NCBI RefSeq assembly: GCF_014651375.1
Contig: NZ_BMWT01000005.1
Location: 124,001-188,000, forward strand
From: Tateyamaria omphalii
Lineage (GTDB): Bacteria; Pseudomonadota; Alphaproteobacteria; Rhodobacterales; Rhodobacteraceae
DNA: 64,000 nt
Direction of reading: 5' to 3'
The notes under the pieces: model-generated
What the model was told of the DNA's origin: nothing
The model's database searches: none
What the model saw: the letters and a program-made list of their open reading frames with translations, nothing else
In this document: positions 34,991 to 47,014 of the stretch, one piece after another
Numbering within the stretch: position 1 is the first letter of the stretch
Layout of the letters: every line of letters begins with the position of its first letter
Made by a program: the position numbers and the translations under genes

Positions 34991-36465
34991 TGAAAGCCTT
35001 TGACGACCTTCTGGCCTTTGACCACACAACCCAAGCCTTGGGGCAGGTCGCGGGGCGTTTGGGCTGGGATCAGGAGACGATGATGCCGCGTGGTGCGGCG
35101 GCCCAGCGGGGCGAGGAAATGGCAGCTATGGAAAGCGTTCTGCATGCCCGCCGCACGGATCCGCAGGTTGGAGAGTGGCTGGCCGCCATTGATGCCGGTG
35201 GTTTGGACCGGGTTGGCGTGGCCAAGCTGCGCGAGATCAAGCGCGGCTATGACCGCGCTTCGAAGGTGCCTGCGGAACTGGCAGCACAGATCGCGCGCGT
35301 GACTTCGACGGCGCAGGGCAAGTGGGCCGAGGCGCGCGAAGCGGATGACTACAAGGCGTTCGCGCCTGTCTTGGACGAGGTGGTTACGCTCAAGCGCGAA
35401 GAGGGGGCCGCGCTGGCAAATGGCGGCGACATCTATGATGCGATGCTTGAGGACTACGAGCCCGGAACAACAGCGGCTGATCTGGAAGCGATGTTTGGTG
35501 CATTGCGCCCCGCGCTGACCGCATTGCGCGCCGCTATTCTGGAGAGGCCCGCGCCGAAAGGCGTGACAGGCACCTTTGACGAGATGGCGCAGCTGCGCCT
35601 GAGTACGCTGCTGGCCAAGACATTTGGCTATGACATGGGGCACGGGCGGATCGACAAGGCGGTGCACCCGTTTTCATCCGGGTCGGGTACGGATGTGCGG
35701 ATTACGACCCGTACGAACCCCGAGGACCCGTTCAACTGTTTCTACTCGACCATCCATGAGGTCGGCCACGCCTGCTATGAGCAGAACATCGATGATGCCT
35801 ATCTTATGACTGCGCTGGGGCGCGGTGTATCCATGGGGGTGCATGAAAGCCAAAGCCGGATTTACGAGAACCAGCTGGGGCGTAGCCGGGCCTTCACCGG
35901 CTGGCTTTATGGTCAGATGCGCGATGCGTTTGGTGATTTCGGGATCGACGGCGAGGAAGCATTTTATGCCGCCGTCAACATGGTGTCGAATGGCTATATT
36001 CGCACCGAAGCGGACGAGGTTCAGTACAACCTGCATGTGTTGCTGCGCTTTGATCTGGAGCGTGCCCTGATGTCCGGTGATCTGGGTGTGGGCGATCTGG
36101 AGGCGGCCTGGAATGATCGGTTCGAGGCTGATTTTGGCTATGCCGTCGACAAGCCGTCAAATGGCGTGTTGCAGGATGTGCACTGGTCTGTGGGCCTGTT
36201 TGGCTATTTCCCGACCTATTCGTTGGGCAATGTCTATGCCGGGTGTTTGCACGAGGCTTTGCGCACGGCGGTGCCGGACCTGGATGCGCAGCTTGGACAA
36301 GGGGATACATCGGCTGCCACGACATGGTTGCGGGACAACTTGCAAACCCATGGGAGCCTGTATACCCCGCAGGAGGTGATCGAACGGGCCAGCGGGCAGG
36401 CGCCCGGGCCGGAACCTCTGTTGTCCTATCTTCAAGAGAAGTTCAGCGGCATCTACGGATTATGA
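34990..36465 (+). CDS. M32-family metallocarboxypeptidase (Taq type)
   Basis: A 491-aa cytoplasmic zinc peptidase that trims C-terminal residues. The zinc motif HEVGHACYEQ (HExxH, near residue 257), the downstream HESQSRIYENQLGRS with the third ligand and DIRITTR-like sequence are intact. Length matches the family. It starts at the ATG overlapping the ctaA stop, so it is translationally coupled to heme A synthase although no functional link is known. Confidence 0.92.
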   Translation: MKAFDDLLAFDHTTQALGQVAGRLGWDQETMMPRGAAAQRGEEMAAMESVLHARRTDPQVGEWLAAIDAGGLDRVGVAKLREIKRGYDRASKVPAELAAQIARVTSTAQGKWAEAREADDYKAFAPVLDEVVTLKREEGAALANGGDIYDAMLEDYEPGTTAADLEAMFGALRPALTALRAAILERPAPKGVTGTFDEMAQLRLSTLLAKTFGYDMGHGRIDKAVHPFSSGSGTDVRITTRTNPEDPFNCFYSTIHEVGHACYEQNIDDAYLMTALGRGVSMGVHESQSRIYENQLGRSRAFTGWLYGQMRDAFGDFGIDGEEAFYAAVNMVSNGYIRTEADEVQYNLHVLLRFDLERALMSGDLGVGDLEAAWNDRFEADFGYAVDKPSNGVLQDVHWSVGLFGYFPTYSLGNVYAGCLHEALRTAVPDLDAQLGQGDTSAATTWLRDNLQTHGSLYTPQEVIERASGQAPGPEPLLSYLQEKFSGIYGL

Positions 36466-36548
36466 CGAAACGCGCTGCGAATTCCCCTTTCTGACGGGCT
36501 GATCGACAAGGCAGGCTCGGCTTGTGTGATAACAAGTGGAGTGCAATC

Positions 36549-36890
36549 ATGTCGCCAAAACACATGCTTTGGGTCGCCATATGCGCCGGGTTTGCGTTGC
36601 CCGGCTGGGCCCAGGACACAACAACACAACAATCGGTTGTCGGGCCATCCGGTGATGCCGTCTACAGTGACCAGATCCTAGGCACGGATGGTGAAACCTA
36701 TTTCTGCCGTCCCGGCCTGATCCCACGCGGAGATCAACTGGTGCGTCGCTGTCGTCGCGTGACGGGAACTGGTGCCGCAAATGCGCAATTGGCGGGTGGG
36801 GCGTTGTCAGCTCCAGCTGCTTTGGCCGCTGTCGCTGTATTGGTTGTGGTTGCTGGCGGATCGTCTTCGTCCACAACAGCCACCGACTGA
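36549..36890 (+). CDS. Small exported protein with C-terminal hydrophobic tail
   Basis: A 113-aa protein from the ATG at 36549 (GGAG about 7 bases upstream). The signal peptide ends near ALPGWAQ (about residue 22). A short mature domain with two cysteines (TYFCRPG and VRRCRRV) follows, then a hydrophobic segment (ALAAVAVLVVVAGG) before a Ser/Thr-rich end. It may be anchored in the inner membrane from the periplasm. No family is recognised. Confidence 0.65.
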   Translation: MSPKHMLWVAICAGFALPGWAQDTTTQQSVVGPSGDAVYSDQILGTDGETYFCRPGLIPRGDQLVRRCRRVTGTGAANAQLAGGALSAPAALAAVAVLVVVAGGSSSSTTATD

Positions 36891-36904
36891 CATAAGATTT
36901 TGGC

Positions 36905-36930
36905 AATCAGCAGCCCAAGCTGCTGATTGT

Positions 36931-36932
<2 letters not shown>
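36905..36932. terminator. Bidirectional hairpin between the small exported protein gene and gyrA
   Basis: AATCAGCAG and CTGCTGATT form a perfect 9-pair stem around CCCAAG, followed by GTTT. It lies between two convergent genes and can serve both. Confidence 0.7.
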
Positions 36933-39681
<2,749 letters not shown>

Positions 39682-39873
39682 GTTGATCTGCTCGTTCTGT
39701 CGCGTGCGCTATATATTGCGGTGCAGTCTATCAGAAAGCGCAGATAAGGTGCAATGGTGCGAAGACGATGGTTGTTAGCAGTCTGTTGTCTCTGGTGCTA
39801 GATCATTGTTTTTATTGTAAATTAATAACTGATCCGTTCTGCTGGTTTCAGAGCGGTAAAATGGAGGCCGAAA

Positions 39874-40143
39874 ATGGCGGATACGGAAACCGAGTTAATG
39901 TTGAAAGGATATGGTCTGACGACTGCCGAAATGTTCTATCACATGCCGGATTACAGGCACGTGCTGAACACTTTTGTCTGGCAGGAATACGACCTTGCGC
40001 CAGACCATCCACGCCTATTCAAGTTCATCGATTTCTGGAAGGCAGAGATTGAGGGGGCGCTGCATTCCGTGCGCTTTACCCATCGCAAGATGATCGCGCC
40101 AGGAGAATGGCGCAATGTGACAGGCGAGTTCACGGTGCACTGA
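39874..40143 (+). CDS. Usg-family protein
   Basis: An 89-aa protein matching the alphaproteobacterial Usg family, named for a gene upstream of trpF in Caulobacter. Its sequence is rich in aromatics, with conserved LKGYGLTTAEMFYHMPDYR and FPxLxxFIDFW-like sequence. GGAGG lies 6 bases before the ATG. The function is unknown. It is divergent from gyrA, and no trp genes are nearby. Confidence 0.88.
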   Translation: MADTETELMLKGYGLTTAEMFYHMPDYRHVLNTFVWQEYDLAPDHPRLFKFIDFWKAEIEGALHSVRFTHRKMIAPGEWRNVTGEFTVH

Positions 40144-40212
40144 ACCTGCTTCGTAGGAAGTATATGCTTTGATCCTTAGGAGATCGCATTGTGGCCGGGT
40201 TTTTATCCGATA

Positions 40213-41154
40213 TTATGCGCTACAGGATGCTCCGCCCAGAACGCAGAATTTGGCGCAATGAGGGTGGTTTAGGGATACATCCGCTTCGGCTTGCTCCAGA
40301 GTCTCGCCCATCTCGAATTGGGAATCGTAGGGCAGAAGAGTGCAGGCCAAGACAGCCGGTTTCCCGGCCCCTTTGCGTTTCACAACCATCCGGGACGATG
40401 AACACATCACGGCATCGGGATGTTTGTTCAAGATATCCCAGCAAGCAGTTGTAATCTCCGGCACTTCGACCTGCGCGTCCATTTCGGGGAACAGCACCGT
40501 CATGCCAGGATTCTGCGCATCAATGTCCCAACCATGCGTGGCATAAAGTGCTGCGTATCCAGCGCGCGCCTCGGCCTCGCTTTCGGCCATCTCGATCCGT
40601 CCCGCAACAGCCAGACGAGCGCCGATAGAAGATAGCCAATCCACCCCACTCAGGGTTTTGGCAAAGGTTCCAACGCCGCGTTCCGTGTCATGGACAGCGG
40701 CGGCGTGGTGGTCGAGCGAGATGCGGAAAGTTAGTTTGTCGCCATAGGTTTCGACCAGCGGCACGATGCCAGCCTTGACCTTTGGGCGCATCATCGGGGC
40801 CATGGCGTTGGTGAGGATCAACACCTCGTAGCCTCGTTTGAGCGACCGTTCGACCATGTCGAGGAAGGCGGGGTTCATGAAAGGCTCACCACCGGTAAAG
40901 CCGATCTCGCGCACGTTCCAATTGCGGTCTTCAAGCTGGTCAAGGTAGCCGGACACTTCATCCGCCGTCATGTATTCCAGCGCGTCGTTGGTGGGCGAAC
41001 TTTCGATATAGCAATTGGCGCAGGCGATGTTGCAGAGCGTGCCGGTGTTGAACCACAGTGTCTCGGGATGTGTCAGCGACACCTTTGCCCGTGCTTCACC
41101 CTTGGCTGTCATGTGGGGATCCTGGAATTTGCCCAGATTTGCCAAGTCTTTCAT
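40213..41154 (-). CDS. Radical SAM protein of unassigned function
   Basis: A 313-aa enzyme. The [4Fe-4S]/SAM motif is CNIACANC (Cys41, Cys45, Cys48), followed by FTGGEPFMNP and a TIM-barrel core. Further cysteines cluster at the C-terminus (ACTLLP, HCAKFCVLGGASC), suggesting an auxiliary iron-sulfur cluster. That arrangement is seen in radical SAM enzymes that modify peptides or proteins, but no precursor peptide is evident nearby. The gene stands alone, convergent with usg and divergent from zwf. Confidence 0.85.
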   Translation of the reverse strand: MKDLANLGKFQDPHMTAKGEARAKVSLTHPETLWFNTGTLCNIACANCYIESSPTNDALEYMTADEVSGYLDQLEDRNWNVREIGFTGGEPFMNPAFLDMVERSLKRGYEVLILTNAMAPMMRPKVKAGIVPLVETYGDKLTFRISLDHHAAAVHDTERGVGTFAKTLSGVDWLSSIGARLAVAGRIEMAESEAEARAGYAALYATHGWDIDAQNPGMTVLFPEMDAQVEVPEITTACWDILNKHPDAVMCSSSRMVVKRKGAGKPAVLACTLLPYDSQFEMGETLEQAEADVSLNHPHCAKFCVLGGASCSA

Positions 41155-41305
41155 ATCGCCTGTTTCCGTCTTTTTCCGTGCGGTCCGAGGTTAGAGTTAT
41201 GTCGGACAGTCGCAAGGTGAAAGCAGACTGTGCCCCTTTGACGGCTTTGTGATAAAAATATGCGACCGGGTGATGCAGGTGCAGCATCGGGCGTTGAGTA
41301 TCTGT

Positions 41306-41334
41306 TTGAATCTGCTACTGGTAGCGCAAACATT
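41306..41334 (+). promoter_or_regulatory. Candidate zwf promoter with LacI-family operator
   Basis: TTGAAT (41306-41311) and AACATT (41329-41334) are 17 bases apart and could be -35 and -10 elements. TGGTAGCGCAAACA at 41319-41332 matches 12 of 14 positions of the LacI-type palindrome TGTTAGCGCTAACA and lies across the spacer. In Rhodobacter the LacI-family regulator CceR controls Entner-Doudoroff genes, so it is a plausible binder. Confidence 0.4.
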
Positions 41335-41362
41335 TTCTGAGCATGCAAGAGGGAGCCTTGCC

Positions 41363-42814
41363 ATGGTATCGCGCGTTATCCCGGTCGATCCGTTTGATCT
41401 GGTGATTTTTGGCGGCACAGGGGACCTTGCACGCCGCAAGATCTTGCCGGGATTGTTCCGTCGGTTCTGTGCCGGGCAAATGCCCAAGGGCGCGCGGGTG
41501 ATCGGCGCGGCGCGCGGCGACATGGACAGCGCAGCCTATCGTGACTTCGTGGCCGATGCGATTGCCGAATTTGGCGGTGAGAGAAGCTGCGAAGAGGGTA
41601 CGCTTGCCGGATTTCTGGAGCGGATGGAGTTTGTGACCATCGATGCCCGCGGTGACAAGGGTTGGGACGAACTGGCCAAGCTCGTCCGTTCGGATGTCGT
41701 TCGCGCCTACTACTTTTCTGTCGGCCCAAGCCTGTTTGCGGACTTGGCCCATCGATTGAACGCCCATGGGCTCACCGATGCAGACAGCCGGATCGTGGTG
41801 GAAAAACCCTTTGGTCGCGACCTGCCGTCGGCGCAGGCGCTGAACAAGGATCTGGCGATGCATTTCGATGAAAGCCAGATTTATCGGATCGACCACTATC
41901 TGGGCAAAGAGACGGTGCAGAACCTGATGGCTGTGCGCTTTGGCAACATGCTGTTCGAGCCGCTGTGGAACAGCCAGTATGTGGACCATATCCAGATCAC
42001 CGTAGCCGAGACGGTCGGTGTGGGCGGCCGGGGCGAGTATTATGACAAGTCAGGCGCGATGCGGGACATGGTGCAGAACCACCTGATGCAACTTCTGTGT
42101 TTGATCGCGATGGAGCCACCTTCAAAGTTCGACCCGGATGCGGTCCGTGACGAAAAGCTGAAGGTCATCCGCGCGCTGGACGAGGTGCAGCCGCATCATA
42201 TCGTTCGGGGGCAATACGAAGCATCGGACGATGAGCCCGGATATCGTGAGGCGGTCGGCGATCCACGCTCGCGCACCGAAAGCTACATTGCTATGAAGGT
42301 CGGGATTTCGAACTGGCGGTGGGCGGGAACACCGTTCTACCTGCGCACCGGCAAGATGCTGAAAGCAAGGTCCAGCGAGATCACAGTGGTGTTCAAGGAG
42401 CTGAACCACTCGATCTTTGGCGAGCAGTCAGACCACCGCAATGTCTTGTCGATCCGGTTGCAACCGAATGAGGGGATTACGCTGGGCGTAACCATCAAGG
42501 AACCGGGTCCAGGGGGGATGCGTCTGGTGGATGTGCCGCTGGATATGTCCTTTGCCGATGCGCTGGGGGAGGATGGCGCGGACCAGACAGATGCTTATGA
42601 ACGTTTGATCATGGACGTGATCCGTGGCAACCAGACCCTGTTCATGCGTGGGGACGAGGTCGAGGCCGCATGGGCCTGGACCGATCCCATCATCAACGGG
42701 TGGGAAGGCCGTGGGGAAGTGCCAAAAACCTATGACGCGGGCAGCGAAGGGCCGGTGGACGCCGTGCAGCTTCTGGCCCGTGACACCCGAGTGTGGAGAA
42801 AGGTGGCCCCATGA
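41363..42814 (+). CDS. zwf: Glucose-6-phosphate 1-dehydrogenase
   Basis: A 483-aa NADP-dependent enzyme making 6-phosphogluconolactone, the first step of the Entner-Doudoroff and oxidative pentose phosphate routes. The coenzyme motif is GGTGDLARRKILPGLF (near residue 12) and the active site is RIDHYLGKETVQNL (near 175). I chose the ATG at 41363, preceded by GAGGGAG. It overlaps pgl by 4 bases (ATGA). Confidence 0.96.
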   Translation: MVSRVIPVDPFDLVIFGGTGDLARRKILPGLFRRFCAGQMPKGARVIGAARGDMDSAAYRDFVADAIAEFGGERSCEEGTLAGFLERMEFVTIDARGDKGWDELAKLVRSDVVRAYYFSVGPSLFADLAHRLNAHGLTDADSRIVVEKPFGRDLPSAQALNKDLAMHFDESQIYRIDHYLGKETVQNLMAVRFGNMLFEPLWNSQYVDHIQITVAETVGVGGRGEYYDKSGAMRDMVQNHLMQLLCLIAMEPPSKFDPDAVRDEKLKVIRALDEVQPHHIVRGQYEASDDEPGYREAVGDPRSRTESYIAMKVGISNWRWAGTPFYLRTGKMLKARSSEITVVFKELNHSIFGEQSDHRNVLSIRLQPNEGITLGVTIKEPGPGGMRLVDVPLDMSFADALGEDGADQTDAYERLIMDVIRGNQTLFMRGDEVEAAWAWTDPIINGWEGRGEVPKTYDAGSEGPVDAVQLLARDTRVWRKVAP

Positions 42815-43479
42815 ATATCGTCGAATACCCGGATCGTGACCTGCTGGCCATGGGATTGGCCGATGCGCTGGCGAGCGAGTTAAAAAACTGTCTGCTGGTG
42901 CATTCCTGGGCCTCATTTGTTGTGCCGGGGGGAACGACGCCGGGTCCGATCTTTGACAGCTTGTGCGCTGCCGATCTGGACTGGGCGCGTGTGAATGTCA
43001 TGCTCAGCGACGAACGCTGGGTGCCGGAGGATCACGACCGATCGAATGCTAAGTTGCTGAAAGACCGGCTATTTCAGAGCCGCGCAAAAGAAGCCAAGTT
43101 CGTACCGTTCTACAGGGAAGGGCAAACGCCCGATGCGGCGGCGCCGGTGCTGTCCGAGGAGTTGGCAGATCAGATGCCCATTTCGCTTTTGCTGTTGGGG
43201 ATGGGAGCAGATATGCACACGGCTTCGCTGTTCCCTGGCGCGATTGGACTGGACGCGATGTTGGCCGATGATGCGCCTTTGGTTGTGCCAGTGTCTGTTG
43301 CAGGGCAGGAGCCGCGGATTTCGTTTTCCGGTCCCGCGCTTGCCGGGGCAATGGCAAAGCACCTTGTGATTTATGGCTCGGACAAGCGGGCGGCGTTGGA
43401 GCGCGCAGAGGGTCTCGACCCGCTTGAGGCTCCCATCAAAGCTGTTATGAGCGGCCTGACGGTGCACTGGGCGGAGTAA
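42811..43479 (+). CDS. pgl: 6-phosphogluconolactonase
   Basis: A 222-aa hydrolase that opens 6-phosphogluconolactone to 6-phosphogluconate. Motifs: [12 protein letters not shown] (near residue 33), [15 protein letters not shown] and [15 protein letters not shown]. It lies between zwf and pgi in one operon, 5 bp before pgi. Confidence 0.95.
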   Translation: MNIVEYPDRDLLAMGLADALASELKNCLLVHSWASFVVPGGTTPGPIFDSLCAADLDWARVNVMLSDERWVPEDHDRSNAKLLKDRLFQSRAKEAKFVPFYREGQTPDAAAPVLSEELADQMPISLLLLGMGADMHTASLFPGAIGLDAMLADDAPLVVPVSVAGQEPRISFSGPALAGAMAKHLVIYGSDKRAALERAEGLDPLEAPIKAVMSGLTVHWAE

Positions 43480-43484
43480 GAGAA

Positions 43485-45059
43485 ATGTGGGACGCTTTGA
43501 AGGCCAAGGCGGAGGCCGTATCTGGTCGCGCCATTCTGGGGCTGTTTGATGATACGCGCGCAGATGCGTTTGCGGTGCAGACCCAGCACATGCGGTTTGA
43601 CTATTCCAAGACAAATATCGATGCGGAGACGCGCGATATGCTGCTTGAGTTGGCAAGTTCAGCGGGCGTTGCAGCGCGGCGCGACGCGATGTTCTCGGGC
43701 AACAAGATCAACGAGACCGAGGGACGGGCGGTTCTGCACACCGCCTTGCGCAATCTGGATGGTGGGCCCGTTCTGGTGGATGGCGAGGATGTCATGCCGG
43801 GCGTTCTGGAAACACTGGACCGGATGGAGGCCTATGCCAACGAGATCCGTGGCGGTGCCATCACCGATGTGGTTAATATCGGGATTGGTGGGTCGGACCT
43901 TGGGCCTGCCATGGCTGTGCAGGCCCTCTCGCCGTATCACGACGGGCCGCGTTGCCATTTCGTGTCGAATGTAGACGGTGCGCATATTGCCGACACGCTG
44001 CGCGGGCTGGACGCGAAAACGACGCTTGTGATTGTAGCCTCCAAGACGTTCACCACGATCGAGACCATGACCAACGCGCGCACGGCACGGGCATGGATGC
44101 TGGACCATGACGGTGATCCGTCTGCGCAGTTTGCCGCCCTGTCGACAAACCTTGAAAAGACATCCGAGTTCGGGATTCCGGCCGAGCGTGTCTTCGGCTT
44201 CGAGGATTGGGTTGGTGGCCGATATTCCATGTGGGGGCCGATTGGCTTGAGCCTGATGATGGCTGTGGGGCCGGACGGGTTCCGCGCCTTCCTGCGCGGT
44301 GGACAGGACATGGACACGCATTTCCGTGCCGCTGAAGGTGCTGAGAACATGCCTCTGATGCTAGCCCTTGTGGGCATCTGGCATCGGCAGGTTCTGGGTC
44401 ATGCGTCGCGCGCTGTTCTGCCCTATGATCAGCGGCTGGGGCAGTTGCCTGCCTATTTCCAACAGCTTGAGATGGAGTCGAACGGCAAGTCGGTGACCAT
44501 GGATGGCGGCGCTGTTCCGGTTGAGAGTGGCCCTGTTGTCTGGGGTGCGCCCGGAACCAACGGCCAACATGCATTTTATCAGCTGATACATCAGGGCACG
44601 TCGGTTATTCCATGCGAGTTCATGATTGCCTGCGCGGGGCATGAACCCGAGCTGCGTCATCATCACGATCTTCTGGTGGCCAACTGTTTCGCGCAGTCAG
44701 AGGCATTGATGCGAGGACGGACACTGGACGAGGCGCGTGCAAAGATTGCGGACAAGTTTGACGGGGACGAGTTGGAGCGGCAGGCAGCGCACCGCGTGTT
44801 TGCCGGGAACCGACCGTCGACCACGCTGATTTATCCCAAGCTGGATCCGTTCACCCTGGGCCAGATCGTGGCGCTTTACGAGCATCGCGTTTCTGTCGAA
44901 GGCGTCATTCTGGGCATCAACTCCTATGACCAATGGGGTGTCGAGTTGGGCAAGGAACTGGCGACAGCCTTGCAACCAATTGTTGAAGGCGACGCGTCTG
45001 CGGATGACAAGGATGGGTCCACTCGGGCTTTGGTCTCGTATCTGCACATGAACCGCTAG
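43485..45059 (+). CDS. pgi: Glucose-6-phosphate isomerase
   Basis: A 524-aa enzyme that interconverts glucose 6-phosphate and fructose 6-phosphate, feeding fructose phosphates back into zwf. Motifs: [13 protein letters not shown] (near residue 130), [11 protein letters not shown] and [18 protein letters not shown] C-terminus ([14 protein letters not shown]). In the motif [14 protein letters not shown], residue 355 is Ala where E. coli and rabbit enzymes have the catalytic Glu. It is the last gene of zwf-pgl-pgi. Confidence 0.94.
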   Translation: MWDALKAKAEAVSGRAILGLFDDTRADAFAVQTQHMRFDYSKTNIDAETRDMLLELASSAGVAARRDAMFSGNKINETEGRAVLHTALRNLDGGPVLVDGEDVMPGVLETLDRMEAYANEIRGGAITDVVNIGIGGSDLGPAMAVQALSPYHDGPRCHFVSNVDGAHIADTLRGLDAKTTLVIVASKTFTTIETMTNARTARAWMLDHDGDPSAQFAALSTNLEKTSEFGIPAERVFGFEDWVGGRYSMWGPIGLSLMMAVGPDGFRAFLRGGQDMDTHFRAAEGAENMPLMLALVGIWHRQVLGHASRAVLPYDQRLGQLPAYFQQLEMESNGKSVTMDGGAVPVESGPVVWGAPGTNGQHAFYQLIHQGTSVIPCEFMIACAGHEPELRHHHDLLVANCFAQSEALMRGRTLDEARAKIADKFDGDELERQAAHRVFAGNRPSTTLIYPKLDPFTLGQIVALYEHRVSVEGVILGINSYDQWGVELGKELATALQPIVEGDASADDKDGSTRALVSYLHMNR

Positions 45060-45169
45060 GAGCGGTTGCAGACAGGCACGTGATACAAAATACCGCCCAT
45101 TTCTGCGGAATTGGGGCTTTGTGAATTCAATTCAAGATTGTGCTTTCGCCAAAAAATTCAATGAAATGG

Positions 45170-45222
45170 CCTGTTTTGGGCGGCTATTCGCCCAAAACAG
45201 GGGCGGTCAGGAATGCCTGACC
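45170..45222. repeat. Twin inverted repeats downstream of pgi
   Basis: The first repeat has perfect 13-base arms (CCTGTTTTGGGCG and complement, 45170-45201) around a 6-base loop. The second has perfect 7-base arms (GGTCAGG and complement, 45205-45222) around AATG. Neither is followed by a U-run. They may terminate or stabilise the zwf-pgl-pgi transcript, or bind a regulator of the next gene. Confidence 0.6.
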
Positions 45223-45314
45223 TGACCCGAGGTTGTGTTTGCGTGCAATAATGTTGCGTAGGGCGCGCCGTATTTTGCGCTCTGTTTCTTTAACATGCAC
45301 CGGAGGCCAATATT

Positions 45315-46799
45315 ATGGCTGGCACACAACACGGGCTGACACGGCTCGATCAACTTTTCAAAACGTGTATTCATGGCAAAGGACCTTCAAGACCATTTGC
45401 TCAAACGCTTGGGCGCGTTTTGCCCGCGAACCCTGTTCACATCAAGAACATCACCCATGCGGATGTGATTGCGGCACTGGATGAACTCGCGCAATCCATG
45501 GGGGCGACCCAGAACGAGGATGGGCATGCAGATGCGGGCATGACATTCCTGGGTCAGTTCGTGGATCACGACATAACCCTTGATGCGACGTCGGCCCTTG
45601 GCACGCGCATCGATCCTTCAACGATCCCGAATGTGCGAACGCCAAGTCTCGATCTGGACTGCGTTTATGGCGCGGGACCTGAAGCGTCACCGCATCTCTA
45701 TGGTGAGGGTGAGGCGGAGCAATTTCTCGTCTTTGGACGGAAGGACAATCCGCGCGACCTGGCTCGGACCTGTGCCGGCAAGGCACTGATCGGCGATCCG
45801 CGCAACGATGAGAACATCATCGTGGCGCAGGTTCAGGCGATTTTCATCGAGCTGCACAATATCCTGATGAGCAAACGGGTCGAAGATGGCGATGATGCAA
45901 AGGACATCAAGGCTTGCGCCCACGAGGGGCTGCCGAAGCATATCTGGCATGACCACGTGAGCCCAAAACTGACCAACTTCGAAGAAGTGCGCCGCTTTAT
46001 CCGGCTGCACTATCAGTGGATCGTGTGGTGCGAGTTGCTGCCCGCCTTCATCAAGCAGGAATGCCTGGACTGGGCGCTGGAGAACCACGCGTTTGGGTGG
46101 GATGCTCCGGTTATGCCGGTGGAGTTCACCGGTGCGGGATACCGGTTTGGTCATGCGACAACCCAGTTTGAGTACGCGCTGACCGAGGGGGCTGATCCCA
46201 AGGGCCTGTTCGCCACGCTCGGCTTCGGCCGTCGTCCGGTTGAGGGGAACCTCGACTATGCGATGTTCTTTGAAATGAATGGTGATGTGTCGTCGCAAAA
46301 GGCGCGGCCTGTCGGGCCAAAACTCGGGACGCCCTTGCTCAACCTTCCCTTTGTCCACGCGCCGATTGAGCTGGCGGATATCGAGGAAACGTTGACGCTG
46401 GATCAGTCCCGCAATCTGGCCCTGCGCAACATGGTGCGTGACCGCTACACCTATCAACTGGCCAGCGGTCAGCAATTGGCGGCGCATCTTGGGACGCATC
46501 CCATCGATCCGCCTGCCATCCTGAAGGCCAAGGGCATCACCAAGACACCGCTGTGGTTCTACTGTCTGCAAGAAGCGGAAGAGAAAGGCCATGGCAAGTT
46601 GACCGGGGCCGGGGGCCGTCTGGTGGCATCCGTCTTTGCCAACCTGCTCAAGCGGGATTCCACAACCTTCCTGCACGTGCCTCATTTCAAACCGTGGCAC
46701 GGGTTCAAGGGGCAGCCGAGCGTTCTGGCCGGTCTGATTGCCTATGTTGAAGCGCATCGCGGGCACATTGCCCATGCCAAAGACCTGCAATGCGGCTGA
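45315..46799 (+). CDS. Animal-type heme peroxidase family protein
   Basis: A 494-aa member of the peroxidase-cyclooxygenase superfamily. The distal-histidine motif is FLGQFVDHDITLD (near residue 77). AQVQAIFIELHNILM and FIRLHYQWIVWCELLPAFI follow, and the proximal histidine motif is GYRFGHATTQFEY (near 278). There is no signal peptide. Bacterial members are poorly characterised and may oxidise halides or organic substrates with peroxide. GGAGG lies 8 bases upstream of the ATG. A strong terminator follows. Confidence 0.88.
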   Translation: MAGTQHGLTRLDQLFKTCIHGKGPSRPFAQTLGRVLPANPVHIKNITHADVIAALDELAQSMGATQNEDGHADAGMTFLGQFVDHDITLDATSALGTRIDPSTIPNVRTPSLDLDCVYGAGPEASPHLYGEGEAEQFLVFGRKDNPRDLARTCAGKALIGDPRNDENIIVAQVQAIFIELHNILMSKRVEDGDDAKDIKACAHEGLPKHIWHDHVSPKLTNFEEVRRFIRLHYQWIVWCELLPAFIKQECLDWALENHAFGWDAPVMPVEFTGAGYRFGHATTQFEYALTEGADPKGLFATLGFGRRPVEGNLDYAMFFEMNGDVSSQKARPVGPKLGTPLLNLPFVHAPIELADIEETLTLDQSRNLALRNMVRDRYTYQLASGQQLAAHLGTHPIDPPAILKAKGITKTPLWFYCLQEAEEKGHGKLTGAGGRLVASVFANLLKRDSTTFLHVPHFKPWHGFKGQPSVLAGLIAYVEAHRGHIAHAKDLQCG

Positions 46800-46820
46800 T
46801 CAGGGTTTAACCTGGGGGGC

Positions 46821-46855
46821 GGGGGCTGGCGTGCGCGCTGGCCCCTGTCTTTTTT
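46821..46855 (+). terminator. Rho-independent terminator after the heme peroxidase gene
   Basis: A 10-pair stem (outer GGGGC/GCCCC, two internal wobble pairs) with a TGCG loop is followed by TGTCTTTTTT. Confidence 0.85.
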
Positions 46856-47014
46856 GATGCTGATTTTTTTGGCCCTATCCTGACGTCATCTCTGCACGCG
46901 ATGCTTGCAAGGCCAGCCGCCCCTTGGCAGGGTTGACGCAAGGGAGGAACGCGCGGGGCCGGGGAGGGCCGCGCAGGCAAGGCGTTGCTCTGACAGGAAA
47001 AACGGGAGGCGCAG

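Noticed and set aside
40191-40454. 87-codon plus-strand frame with AGGAG and a GTG start
   Set aside because: It runs antisense through the conserved 3' half of the radical SAM gene, and its product has no recognisable features beyond the first residues.
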